This document shows, piece after piece, positions 11,653 through 22,162 of a stretch of 64,000 nucleotides of DNA (position 1 is its first letter; every line of letters begins with the position of its first letter). The DNA is from Peromyscus leucopus (Eukaryota > Chordata > Mammalia > Rodentia > Cricetidae). A program made the position numbers and the translations under genes. Below the pieces are notes generated by a model, which did not search any database, was not told the origin of the DNA, and worked only from the letters and a program-made list of their open reading frames with translations. The DNA lies in the NCBI RefSeq assembly GCF_004664715.2, contig NC_051084.1, positions 56,539,334 to 56,603,333 on the forward strand, written 5' to 3'.

Positions 11653-12120
11653 TCCACTGTGAGATTGTGCCTTCTAGCTATGTTACGAAAGCTAAATTTA
11701 TGAAATCTCAATACAGCTGTCTAAGCAAGACATTTCCAATAGCACTAAACATCCCAACATAAATACGGAAAATCTCTCTGATCTCCACCCCTAAAGGAAG
11801 AGCTATGCACAGCAACTGATAAGAACAGAATTAGTCTTCCCCAGGGAGGTACCCCTTGGTTGGTTATCCATACCAAACAGTCAGCACTAAAAATATATAA
11901 GTGTAGCCAACACTGAACATACTCAGCAGGTGATATTTATGTTTATATGAATGTATAAAAACAATGGTTATTAAAAGGGGGGTCATGAATTTGGGGGAGC
12001 CAGAAGAAAGCATGGGAGATGGAGACATAGGAGAGAAAAGAGGTAGGGGAAATAATGAATCTATACTTTAACAAAATTTCAGACATTTCAAAGAACAAAT
12101 TTCCTTAGAAAAGAAATAGA

Positions 12121-14944
12121 TGTTGGGTGAGGAAAGAATATTCTATATATAACATGGCAAGGGATTTGATTATGAGAGATTGGCATTCTTTAGAGGATAG
12201 TTAAGTTAAGAGATGGCTCTGTGCAAGAGAACATTGAAATAGTACAGAGGGAACACATTATCTACCATTCATCTATTTATCAGAGTTGTTGCTTTAAGCA
12301 AAACAAAACTTCCAGCAGATGTCCAGGCATCTGAAGCTTCACATTGCTGCTATATCTTGCATTTGTGACAGTTTCATGTCTGAACTGGGGCAGCATTTGC
12401 TGGGATGAGGGAGCCCTCATCTCTTTCCATAGCAACATTAATCATGGCTTTCTTTTCTTTTATCCCCACTCAAAAATTCTCAACTATGATCTACCCTCAA
12501 AATATGGGTTATGGAGAAGACTTCCCTGGCATCATAGAGATACTCCTCATCCAGTATTGCTCCATCTATATTTTAAGAAAAAAATTAATGCCCCAAAGAC
12601 CTTTTCTGTATATAAAAAATATAATACATATGAAATAACATTAACTTATTCTATGCATCTGCTTCCATCTAAATATTTATTTAATGTTATAGATTATCTA
12701 TTCTCTATACCTTACTAAACATTTGGAGTAGATAACATAAACAATATATATTCTTTATATATATATTTAGCTATTCTGCCATGTTTCTGCTTATTTATAC
12801 CCTTCAAAACTTTAAAAACTTAAGACAAATTTGGCATTTTTATGGGTACAGTGAGATAATTGACTGGATATGTAACATATAATAATCAAATCAGAGTAGG
12901 GATGGCTTACTTATCAAAAAGCTATAAACTTTAAAACTCTTCCTAATTATTCCCAACCATGGCATAGATCTTCGGGAACCAATATTTTACCTTCTCTGCT
13001 TATAGAAACCAAGGGTCCTTCTTGCTCTCTCACGGTGCTGTGTTCCTTCTCTAACTCAGCCCAGCCCACCATTCTCTGATATTCCCAGCCTCCAGTTTTG
13101 TCCTTCTACAAGTTTAACAGCTTCATTTCTACATATAACTGGGAAAATATATCATTTTGTTTTTCTGTCTGGCCTATTAGCATATAATGGAGAAGAGTTT
13201 ATTTGTGAGGAGCAATTTCCAGGGCTGACCAAGCATTATGTTCTTAACCAGCCAACAGATTGACCCACTCTGCTTACATCATTGAAACCCCAAGCGTGTT
13301 CTCTGCACGCTAGTAATCTTAAAGGATGGATTCACCAAAGGACAAACAGACACAGCATATCCCCAAGAAGCTTGATCATGCATAGGGAGACAAAGATGAA
13401 ACTACATAGATGATGAGGCCTAGTCATTGGCATCTAGGAATTCCTTATTGCTGGAGCCAACATGCTTGTGCTTGCAGAGGATCCACGTCTCCAATATTCC
13501 TTTGCCTTTGTAATGTTAAGCAGCTTTAAAATAAATTTCTTTGGCATATAAATAAGCAAAGATGAATTGCTTACTACCTCACATATTCAAGAACATTCAA
13601 TGATCTCATAAATATATTAGTGCTGCACAGACAAATATTTCAGACCCAGAGACAGAATATTCACACTAAGCTGGATAATTTTTGAAAATTTCCACCGTGA
13701 GTAAAGTTGTATCTGGACCCAAAATACAGGTTAATTAATAAAACTTTATCCTCTCTTCTAGAAAAACACATATATGCTCATTCTAAAAGTGAGCTATAAT
13801 ATAAAAGCATAGCTTCAGGTAAGATTATGTATATGAGTGTCACTTATTTCTTAAATGTGTCACAGAGTAATTTCATTGCTTGTATCATGTTTAGCATTAA
13901 TGAAAATTGCCTGTGTTCTGGATTTATGTGTCACTGTCTCTTATTTTGCAATTTATTGAGACAAAAGTGAAGAGAGAAAAGATTAACCCATCTCTTATGT
14001 TTACTCTAAGTCACTCTATAAAATAATTTGGAGGTGGTTGAAGAAGGCAATTATAAGATTTAGTTTTCTCTCCAAGAAGCTCAAAGTACTTATCTGTTAT
14101 TCAATTGATTTTATAAGATCCCCTTGAGAGTTGTGGAAAACAGCTATTTTATAACAAGAGGAATTAATGCAGATTCACCACATACTGTGATAACTATAAG
14201 AACAGGATTATGAGTCACAACCTCTGTGTTTATGAAATGTTCTTAGCCCATTAAGTCACCCTGGTCTGTCCTAGTGTTTGTACAGCTCTGGTATAGAGAT
14301 GGTCTAAATGGCTAAACATTTTACAAACCTCCTACCTTGAAGTGAAAAGGAAAAAAAAATTCAGTGTCATTAGTTCCATTCATGGATCAAACCCTGTCTT
14401 CACAATTCTCTCCAAGAGTGTGAGGATCACTGTCAAAATGCCAAGGCACAAAGATCAGGTTAACCCGTTTCAGAACGTACCAACAAGTTTTTAATCCTTC
14501 TATTAAATGCCTTGGGTTATTTTTATTGTATCTTCCAACACATTTGCTTTTGATTCTCTATATTTACCATGCATCCTCTTTTGACAAAGTGTTTTATTTA
14601 TGGTTTGTTGTTGTTGTTTTGCCTCATTATGTTTATGTTATTCTTTTCTCCTTACATACCATCATTTCCATCAACTCACTGCACCAAATCAATCTTCTAA
14701 GAAACTTCAAACTTTGTTACCTCTCTAACTTTTAAACTTAAGTTATGTTTTTTATCTATGTTCTTGGTGTATTAACACCTTTTGATACACTGGTTCCCTC
14801 TCCTTTGAATTTTTATTCAATGCTTATTTTGTCAATTTCTATCATTCTATCTCTTTGTAGCTGAGACATTAAAATTTTCAAAGAAAGAGAACATTGACTT
14901 ATCCTATCTCAAATCACAATTAACATAGGTTGTTCATTTATGTG
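12121..14944. other. Mostly unique DNA, no gene; one GC-richer unassigned block
   Basis: Long AT-rich stretch. The 124-residue frame at 12344-12718 has no feature suggesting an exon. A block at about 13195-13560 is less AT-rich than its surroundings and has several CpG sites; it could be an old LTR, but I cannot match it to a family. A (TTG)n-like run lies near 14607-14620. Confidence 0.5.
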
Positions 14945-14949
14945 TTCTT

Positions 14950-15025
14950 ATTTCAGTGTTTAGAATGGAACCTAGGGCTCACACATGCTAAGCACATGCT
15001 CTACCACTGGACTGATATCCAATCC
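14950..15025 (-). mobile_element. ID/B4-type tRNA-related SINE fragment, antisense
   Basis: TGGAACCTAGGGCTCACACA, TGCTAAGCACATGCTCTACC and ACTGGACTGATATCC are the reverse of an ID head: in sense, GGTAGAGCATGTGCTTAGCA. It is a fragment of tRNA-derived SINE, not a tRNA gene, because there is no cloverleaf of full length. Confidence 0.75.
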
Positions 15026-15029
15026 AACA

Positions 15030-16780
15030 CAGTACATATATGATGTGTGGAGTAAATACACACTGAGGAAATGTTAATTTGCCAGCTATCTTAAGTGAAT
15101 TTGAGACAAATCTAATGCTTAGAAAACCATCAAATATTAATAAATTGATTTGTATCTATTAAGAACATGAAATGAGAAAATTATACATTCTTATATTTGT
15201 AAATGAAAAATACTTGAAAAACTACATTTTTACAATTTTTATAATGCATGATGCCTTTAAACTGTAGCTTATTTTATACATATTATTGCAAACTAAATAC
15301 CCCAAACACTAAAGCATTCCTTATATAAATATTAATCACAACTTTCTCAAGTCTAGAATATTATATCGTATTTGTCAAATAGACATTTTACCTTGATGTT
15401 TATTTAGGCCTAAAAGCAAGGACCACTCAAAACCATCCACAGTTCTTATTATTACTGTAACTATAATGCAAGGTTATAGCTAATCTTGTTCATGATTGTA
15501 AACTTAGTTTGCAACTGTTTGCTCTATACTGTCCTAGACCACTTCATTTCTTTGATCTTTTTCTATATAACTCGTTGATTTCTTTATCTAACAGCCAACA
15601 TTTAATTTAACAAATTTCTTTTCAGTTATTGTTATCAGTGTTCTGTACTAGCTGCTGTTAGTGAATCCACAATGACTATCAGAATATTTAAAAGGTTATA
15701 AAATGTGAGTCATTTTGTCAGGCTAATCCAATCTAGAATTTTATGCAATCAGAATTATGCAGTAACATTCATGTATAAAGATGTCAGTTGTATCACTATT
15801 TTAAAAGTCAAAATGTTCTGAACCTAAACAAGGCAAATATAGTCCATGTATAAACACGGTAACATATTAACAGTAAAGAATATTTTAAAGGAATATTTTA
15901 TTGCAAGCACAAATGGGGGCAACATATGTTATATGGAATGCTTTATGTACTGATTTATTCAAGCATATTTATGAGCACATGTGATTTGTCACACATAACT
16001 CAATGCATGGTTTAACCAGATATAAACAAAGATGATACCCTTGCAAGGTTTATGTTTTCATAGTGAAAACAGATAATAAAATGACAAGCAAATAAGTATG
16101 AAATATTAGACATTAATGGTAAAAATAAAGAGGGGTCTGATTCAGGTGATCTTTTTCCAGGATGACCAGAGATCATTTGGACAGAATCAGTCAATTGAAT
16201 ATACGGGAAAATGCACTTTAGATGAAGCAAATCTTAAAGGCTGGATATTGAAAATTGCTCAGCACTAAATGTGTTTGGCATTTAAAATGAACAAATGAAT
16301 GAAAGAATGAATTATTCAATTCCCCAAGTCATGATTTTAGCCTTGCATATGTTTTATTGATTCACTCTATAGAGTTATATCCTATTTTATAACTGAGTTC
16401 TGATCATTAACCAGATAAAATATTAAGAATTCATAAAACAAAAAAAAAATTTGTTATTATGCCTCCACTTTTACTTAGGAACCAAGAGTCAAGAAGCTAG
16501 ACTATGTTCTAAAGACAAACACTCCAGGAATTAAACACAGTTATGCATCCAAACTCTTTCAGCTGTGTCTTCCTGATGTCGTATGACCACAGATGTATGA
16601 GAATGAACTGCTTCTCTGGGAGTAGGAGTTAGACAGATTCACTGATAGGTGGATAGTAGGGAGAGGTGCCATGAATAGAATAGGTAGGTAATTATAATGG
16701 TGAACTTCGAAACTGGCTGGATTCATTTATCTCCCTCCTGACCTGAAACAAAAACCCAGCAACTTGAAATGAAGACACTG
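15030..16780. other. AT-rich unique DNA, no gene seen
   Basis: No gene. The part around 16010-16320 loosely resembles an ancient mammalian repeat, but the match is too weak to name. The 72-residue minus-strand frame there is not supported. Confidence 0.45.
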
Positions 16781-17170
16781 TAGACTTGTTCACCTACCAG
16801 ATGTGCCCACTGCTGATGGACTGGCTCCATGAGTTCAAAGCCAGATCAGGCATGTTTAAACAGCAGTTGTGGACCAATCAGCTATCTTTTCTTCAAAGTG
16901 AACAATGCTAAACTAGATGAGGAAAAATTTAAAGACCTCCAGCCCTTAAGGAATGACCGGGCGTAGGCTCCCCTACCCCAAGCCTGTCTACTCTACAAAG
17001 GGCCTTTGGCTGTGGGTGTGTTTCTCCATCCTAGTAAAAGCCTTTCTGTGTGGGCTTATTCTGTCTAGTTCTGTTTGCTGTGCTTTGGAATTTCCACACT
17101 GCTGCCTGTCAAGCTTGAGATTTTTCTTTAACTGAGAGAAAATAAAACAGCTGAGGACCCCAGAGAGTAA
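16780..17170 (+). mobile_element. Possible unassigned LTR
   Basis: Candidate limits are TGTAGACTTGTTCACC near 16780 and GAGAGTAACA near 17171. In order it holds a CCAAT box in GGACCAATCA (16871-16880), a less AT-rich middle with CpG, and AATAAA at 17141-17146. That order fits an LTR in sense. No target duplication was found and I do not recognise the family. Confidence 0.35.
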
Positions 17171-17394
17171 CACTTCAATTACAAAGAAAGCAAAAGTATG
17201 ATAGACACACAGTCCAAAGACAAAATGGAACTTTAAGTATGTTTTATATGTATATGTGTATATACACATATCCATAAACATAGATTGGAGTTTAATATAC
17301 ATAACTAATCCCTGTTAAATTTAACAAAGGACTATTGCATTGGATTTGATTTTAACGAAAATAACTGCAATTTATACTGCAGGAAATCCAACAG

Positions 17395-17615
17395 TAGTTA
17401 TTATTTGCATATTACTAAGATGTCCTTCAAAGGAAAATTTTTCCAATTTTCCTGTCGCTCATTTGATTTAATCAGAGTTTAAAATATTTATTTCCAAAGT
17501 TCACATTTAGCACCAAAATTTATCTGAAACTTCTCATTATTGGACGGCAATTCCCTTTAATGCTAATTAGCTACCTGAAAATTATCTAGTTCTCTCTGGC
17601 TATATCAAGGGGAAC
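17395..17615. other. Candidate conserved non-coding block
   Basis: Not repeat-like. It contains an octamer ATTTGCAT at 17403-17410 (POU-type site) and the perfect palindrome GCTAATTAGC at 17562-17571 (homeodomain-type core), plus AGGAAAATTTTTCC-like symmetry near 17430. Clusters of such motifs in otherwise plain unique DNA are seen in enhancers of developmental genes, but AT-rich DNA produces them by chance. This is inference only. Confidence 0.3.
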
Positions 17616-17639
17616 CAAAGTTGTTTGTTCAGCTGCTAA

Positions 17640-17905
17640 AGTATTTCCCTACTACACATAACCACCTCAGAATCTTCCACAGTAAGAAGCCTCACCATCT
17701 CGAAGCATTCTGGATGCTCATCAGCTTCTTGGGTGATATAGGAAGCTCACCTGGTTCCCATTAGAGGCTGGAAGCTCAGCAGATTCTCAGTGGATGCTGA
17801 TAGCTCACCTAATTATCACCTGATAGAATGCTGTGCCAAGCGGAGCTGAGTCTGAAGCTACCTTTTATCACATTCACCACCTACTGGATTCTCCCCTACT
17901 CTTTG
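17640..17905. other. Unassigned block with recurring GCTCA motifs
   Basis: GATGCTCATCAGC, GGAAGCTCACCTGG, GGAAGCTCAGCAGA and GATAGCTCACCTAA occur at spacings of roughly 30-45 bases between 17712 and 17812. It may be a degenerate short tandem repeat or part of an LTR I do not know. No gene is seen. Confidence 0.35.
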
Positions 17906-18120
17906 ATCAAGTTTCATGTTTTGCACTGGAATGATCCATTTTACTCAACAAAGTTTGATATTAGTATCACTCTGAAAAAAAAAAAAAGAAGAAACATTTT
18001 CAGTTAGAACTTGGTTTAAAAAATGAAAGTTTCTGACCCCATCACTTTCAATTCACAGGTACTAAATGAAAAGAATCACAATATATGCCACATACAGTTG
18101 TGTCAAGATGCATCTTCTTT

Positions 18121-18355
18121 TTAATTTTTTTATTAAGAAATTCTTTATTTATTTTACATACCAACCACAGATCTCCTTCTCATTCCTCCTCCTGATCAAC
18201 CCCCAGCCTTCCCATCCCAAACCTCCCTCCACCCCCTCCTCTGAAAAGGTAAGGCCTCCCAAGCGCAGTCAGCAAAGCCTGGTACATTCAGTTGAGACAG
18301 ATCCAAGCCTCCTGCATCAAGGCTGTGCAAAGTGTCCCACTGTAGATAATTGGCT
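18121..18355 (-). mobile_element. LINE-1 3' end, antisense, severely truncated
   Basis: T-rich start, ACATACCAACCACAGATCTC, CCCTCCACCCCCTCCTCTG, CTGGTACATTCAGTTGAGAC, GATCCAAGCCTCCTGCATC, AAGGCTGTGCAAAGTGTCCC. This is the antisense of a muroid L1 3' region, the same family as 56746-57263 but shorter and older. The 119-residue plus-strand frame over it is antisense noise. Confidence 0.85.
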
Positions 18356-18802
18356 CCATCTTCTTAAATGTAGAAGAGTTCTTAAAAAAAGTATTTGCCT
18401 CACAGTCAATAAAAAGACATTATAGTAATTATAATAACACTTCCAGAGATCTAGTCTCATTTTGATTATTCATGAAGATTCTAGTCATTTTTTGTCAAAA
18501 TTATGTAAACCAAGATTTTGAAGAAATTGATTTAGTCACTAAGAATTTAGAATTTAGTCACAAGAATATTAATTTTGAACATTTTCTGTCTTTAGTATAT
18601 ATGATCAAGCATCAATAAAAGCCTGCATTCTAACAAAAGTATTTGACCTCCTACATTATGACACAAAGTACCCAAGCTATGATGACAGTGCAATTATCAT
18701 CAGAAAGACCCATCCTTTCGATTTGAAACCAAAAAGTTTAAATTTTTTATGTTACTATGTGTCCTGCACCACTCTCTATGAACCTACCACATTGTCATTT
18801 CT

Positions 18803-19038
18803 TTTTCTTTTAAATTTTACTTGATTTTATGTATATTAATATTTTGCCTTCATATATCTATGTGTACCCAGGTGTGATACGTGTGTGGTACCCAGGGAGG
18901 CCAGAAGAGGGCGTCAAATCTGCTGGAACTGGAATTACAGATGGTTGTGAGCCACCATGTGGATGCTGGGAATTGAACTTAGGATCTTTGGGAGAACAGC
19001 CAGTGCTCCTAACCACTGAGCGACCTTTCCAGCCCCTC
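18803..19038 (-). mobile_element. B3 SINE, antisense
   Basis: Plus-strand order: A/T-rich tail complement, GTACCCAGGTGTGATACG, CAGAAGAGGGCGTCAAATC, TGGTTGTGAGCCACCATGTG, GATGCTGGGAATTGAACTT, CCTAACCACTGAGCGACC. Target duplications CATTGTCATTTCT (18790-18802) and CATTGTCTTTTCT (19039-19051) differ at one position. The three overlapping frames here are all SINE noise. Confidence 0.95.
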
Positions 19039-19051
19039 CATTGTCTTTTCT

Positions 19052-20838
19052 GAATTGAGGTAAACACATAAACATGCCTGACTTTTTATGCTGGCCAAAT
19101 AAACAAAAGAAAGAGGGAAATACTCTCTCATATGTACACATGTTTACAAAGTAGACATTAACGTGGACAGCAGAAGGGTAAGTAAATTATAAAACAGAAG
19201 AAAGGAAGAGAAGAAGAAAGGAAAGCAGGTTTAACCATGAAGGAAAAGAAAAAGAACAAATCCTAAAATTAGACATCATGCTGCACAAAACATTGGAATA
19301 AATTAAAAGGGCATAAAAGACCACTTGGCTCAATGAAAACTTATGAAACTTCTGTTAAATATGAATGGGTAATACTGATAGCATGTATTCCTTCAGACTT
19401 GACAGGAATCCATTATTGTGGTGAATGTAGTCATATAACATTCATGGAAAAAAGTTTGGCCATCTCCTAAACGTTATCATTCATATGCATTTTGACCCAA
19501 TAAATTCTGAGCATAAAATACTTCCTACATCAGGCTTATGTTAATCAAATAATAACCATTATATCTAGATAACCAACTACATTATATTAAAATACATTTG
19601 CTATTAAAAGTGACATGATATTAAGCATTCTGAAATAGTATGCAATATATTTATTTACAGAAAGTCATATAACAAAGCAAAAATGAAGTCCACAATTACT
19701 GACAGAAAAAGTAATGAGATTGTGTATCATTGTGTATAAATGTGAATGCAGATTTCCTCTAAAAGGAGAGCAAAAAGATCTATAACAGGAGTCACCATGC
19801 TGAAAAGCCACCAGGCAGCAGGAAAGCAGCTTGAAAAGTGGCTCATGTTTTATTCTTTTCTTTTTAGGAATTTGTGTATTTGTTATGTATCATAAATTCA
19901 AAACCTAAAACATATAGAACTGTCCTGTGGGGAACAGGGAGCAAGGAAGACCTTAAGAGTGAAAAGAAAATATGATGGCACATATGTATGAGAACATCAT
20001 AAGAAATCCATTGATCTATTTGATAATTTAAAATACTACTAAGAAAATACTCCAACAGAAATTGTGGTACTTGTTTCATTAAGCAGAGGCTTAAACACTG
20101 CATTATCTGCAATATTTCACTCAGCTCATTAGAAAAACAATGAGAAGTCAGAATTTGTGATGTGTTTTGTTCTAAACACAGGTATGAGCTGGAGGACGGG
20201 CTCACCATCACTCTCAGAAACACATGATTCATCTGGTAAGATGGACATAAAATGCTTGAAAGAATACATATCTGTATCTATTTTGCAGAGTGTTTTTCAA
20301 AATCATGTGATTATGTAACTACTTTTGATATATGTCACTTTGAATACTTAAACCGCACTGTCAGTGACAGGCAATAGGAAGAGACACTATTGTGTTCTCT
20401 TCCCTTCCAGGAAGCATGCTCATTGATAGGTGATGATGGTGATGACAAAGAGAATGAAAAAAGAAGACAACGAGGAGGAGGAAGAGGTCTAATATATAAT
20501 GAAAGAAAATTCAGAAGTAGACATTTTTAACATCTGGCATCATGCTGTCTACAATCTTAGACTTCTCACAGAAGTAAGACAGTTGAATAAGACTGTTAGG
20601 CATGGAATTACTTAAACACCAAGTAAATGGCTGGTAAGTATGAAAGTCTATTGATATTTTTTCATTGTTTTCAAAGGAACATTATGAAAAATGAAGGTAA
20701 ACCTGAATAAATAGTATGCAACACTGGGTCTGAACCCAAAATATTTTGAATATCAGGGAAGAATATTGTGTGAGCACAATGATGAGAGATAAAGCGATCC
20801 ACTGTAAATTCATAAGAATATCCCACCTTTATTTAAAG
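19052..20838. other. AT-rich unique DNA, no gene seen
   Basis: Purine-rich runs occur near 19195-19260 and 20450-20490. The 122-residue minus-strand frame at 19864-20232 shows no domain I recognise. No gene is supported. Confidence 0.5.
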
Positions 20839-21420
20839 CAAAGGTTCTCAACTTGAGTGTTGTGACTCCTTTGGGGTACAATGACCCTTTCACAGGGGTC
20901 ACCTAAGACCATCAGAAAATACAGACATTTATATTATGATTCATAACAGTAGCAAAATTACAGTTATGAAGTGTAGTGGCCCAAATTACTCAGGGTCAGA
21001 GAATCTGGGCTTGCTTTACCCAGCAGGGCTGTATAATGGGATGATTTGGTCATGGATGTGGTTACCAGGTGTTTGGAAGGGTCTACACTTGGCTGTGTGG
21101 TGTGCTTCAATCTAGGAAGGGGTCTTTTGCCCCACCCCTTGGTGTATAGAAAGCTCTTTTGAATAAACAGAAAAATCCATTGGGTATTGACCCAGATCCT
21201 CCTGAAACTATCTTGTGTTTCTGTCTTTCTTCTCATCAGTGAGGCCTCTCTTTCTACATAATATTTTCTTATCCCTCTCTCCTCCTCATAGGAAGCCTGG
21301 AAAAAGCAGGAGCTGACCTCCCACAATGAAGTAGCAATGGAGATCATTTTATGATTGGGGTAAACCCAACATGAGGAACTGTATTATAATTTGCAAAATT
21401 AGGAAGGTGGAGAAGCTCTG
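20839..21420 (+). mobile_element. URR1-type hAT DNA transposon, split by a solo LTR
   Basis: Non-autonomous hAT-like element in two parts, 20839-20971 and 21332-21420. Internal landmarks are GACCCTTTCACAGGGGTCAC, CTAAGACCATCAGAAAATAC, CATAACAGTAGCAAAATTAC and, after the LTR, CAACATGAGGAACTGTATTA. Terminal inverted repeats are recognisable: CAAAGGTTCTCAAC at the left, and GTGGAGAAGCTCTG at the right, whose complement CAGAGCTTCTCCAC agrees at 11 of 14 positions. The 8-base host duplication is no longer visible. Confidence 0.88.
20972..21325 (+). mobile_element. ERV solo LTR inserted in the hAT element
   Basis: A 354-base LTR opening TGTAGTGGCCC and ending CTCCCACA, flanked by a perfect 6-base duplication ATGAAG at 20966-20971 and 21326-21331. 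Removing it restores the host motif CAGTTATGAAGTAGCAA of the hAT element, so the limits are firm. AATAAA within TTGAATAAACAGAAAAATCC near 21160 supports sense orientation. A 6-base duplication fits class II (ERVK-like) integration. No coding sequence is present. Confidence 0.9.
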
Positions 21421-21716
21421 GAATAGTCTCTTTTACACATGTCACCCTTAGTGTAATTAGTCTAGGAATGGTTAGTGAACCAATTCTGGATAGCTAAATG
21501 AAAAATAAAACATGGTTAGAACACTCAGAATCCCATCTTACAAAAGAAAAAAGTGCCAGGTGTTTATTTGACCTTCCACCACTATCTCCACTCTTTCCAG
21601 GAGAGAAGCCACATCCTGTAAATGGTCCACTAAAATTTGGGGAAAACCTCGTTCATAAGAGCATCCCTGAGCTTATACACACCAATGTTAGTCTTTGTAT
21701 TGTCAGACTTTCTCTT

Positions 21717-21762
<46 letters not shown>

Positions 21763-22162
21763 GTGTGTAACTGTACTTATATACAAACAGTAAACATTGC
21801 TAAGGAATACAAGGAATGCTTTATTCAATTTCATATGATAATGTTAGTTCTGAAACAATGAAGGGTAAGTAAAACATATCATGATTTCCTAAGTTTTAGT
21901 CTTTAACTCAGAGGAGAAGCATGCCTATTTAGTAATTAGATGAAAGGGGAGAGACTAAATTTTGCTAGATTTTGTTAGTTTGTTGGGCTAGCGGGGTGCT
22001 TCTGGTCTATTTCAATCAATCCCATGGACAGGTAAATTGAGAAACCTCTCTCCACAAGATCCTGAAAGAACACCAATTTTTAATGAAAGAGAATCATTCT
22101 GCTTGCTCTTTTTGACTGCATTGCCCTGGACCACAGGAACATGGGATGTATTTAAGAAATAA
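21421..22162. other. Unique DNA around a TG array, no gene seen
   Basis: Apart from the TG array nothing is recognisable. The frames at 21498-21861 owe their length to the repeat. Confidence 0.5.
21719..21768. repeat. (TG)n microsatellite
   Basis: About 25 TG units with one TGCG interruption near 21757. Confidence 0.97.

Larger units (their letters stand above)
10552..12120 (+). mobile_element. Old LINE-1 (Lx-like) 3' region, split by a MaLR LTR
   Basis: Two collinear sense blocks. The first, 10552-11144, has GTAACCAATCACTCTCTAC, ATTTAAGGCCCAGTTTACC, CTGATCAGACAGGTTTCTT, GCAGATGGCAACTAAGCAA and GAAGAGGACCCGCTGCACA. The second, 11653-12120, has TCTTCCCCAGGGAGGTACC, TTGGTTGGTTATCCATACC and a tail with GGGGTCATGAATTTGGGGGA and ATGAATCTATACTTTAAC. 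Between them lies a MaLR LTR that itself carries a B1. Only 3' untranslated sequence is present. The upstream limit is unclear; the region before the TG array (10390-10500) may also belong. Confidence 0.75.

Noticed and set aside
12344..12718. 124- and 77-residue overlapping plus frames
   Set aside because: No homology I recognise, no splice or promoter context, AT-rich DNA. Chance frames.
18066..18425. 119-residue plus-strand frame
   Set aside because: It is antisense to an L1 3' end; the same text recurs at 56746-57263.
20964..21347. 127-residue minus-strand frame
   Set aside because: It is the antisense of the solo LTR at 20972-21325 with a few bases on either side.
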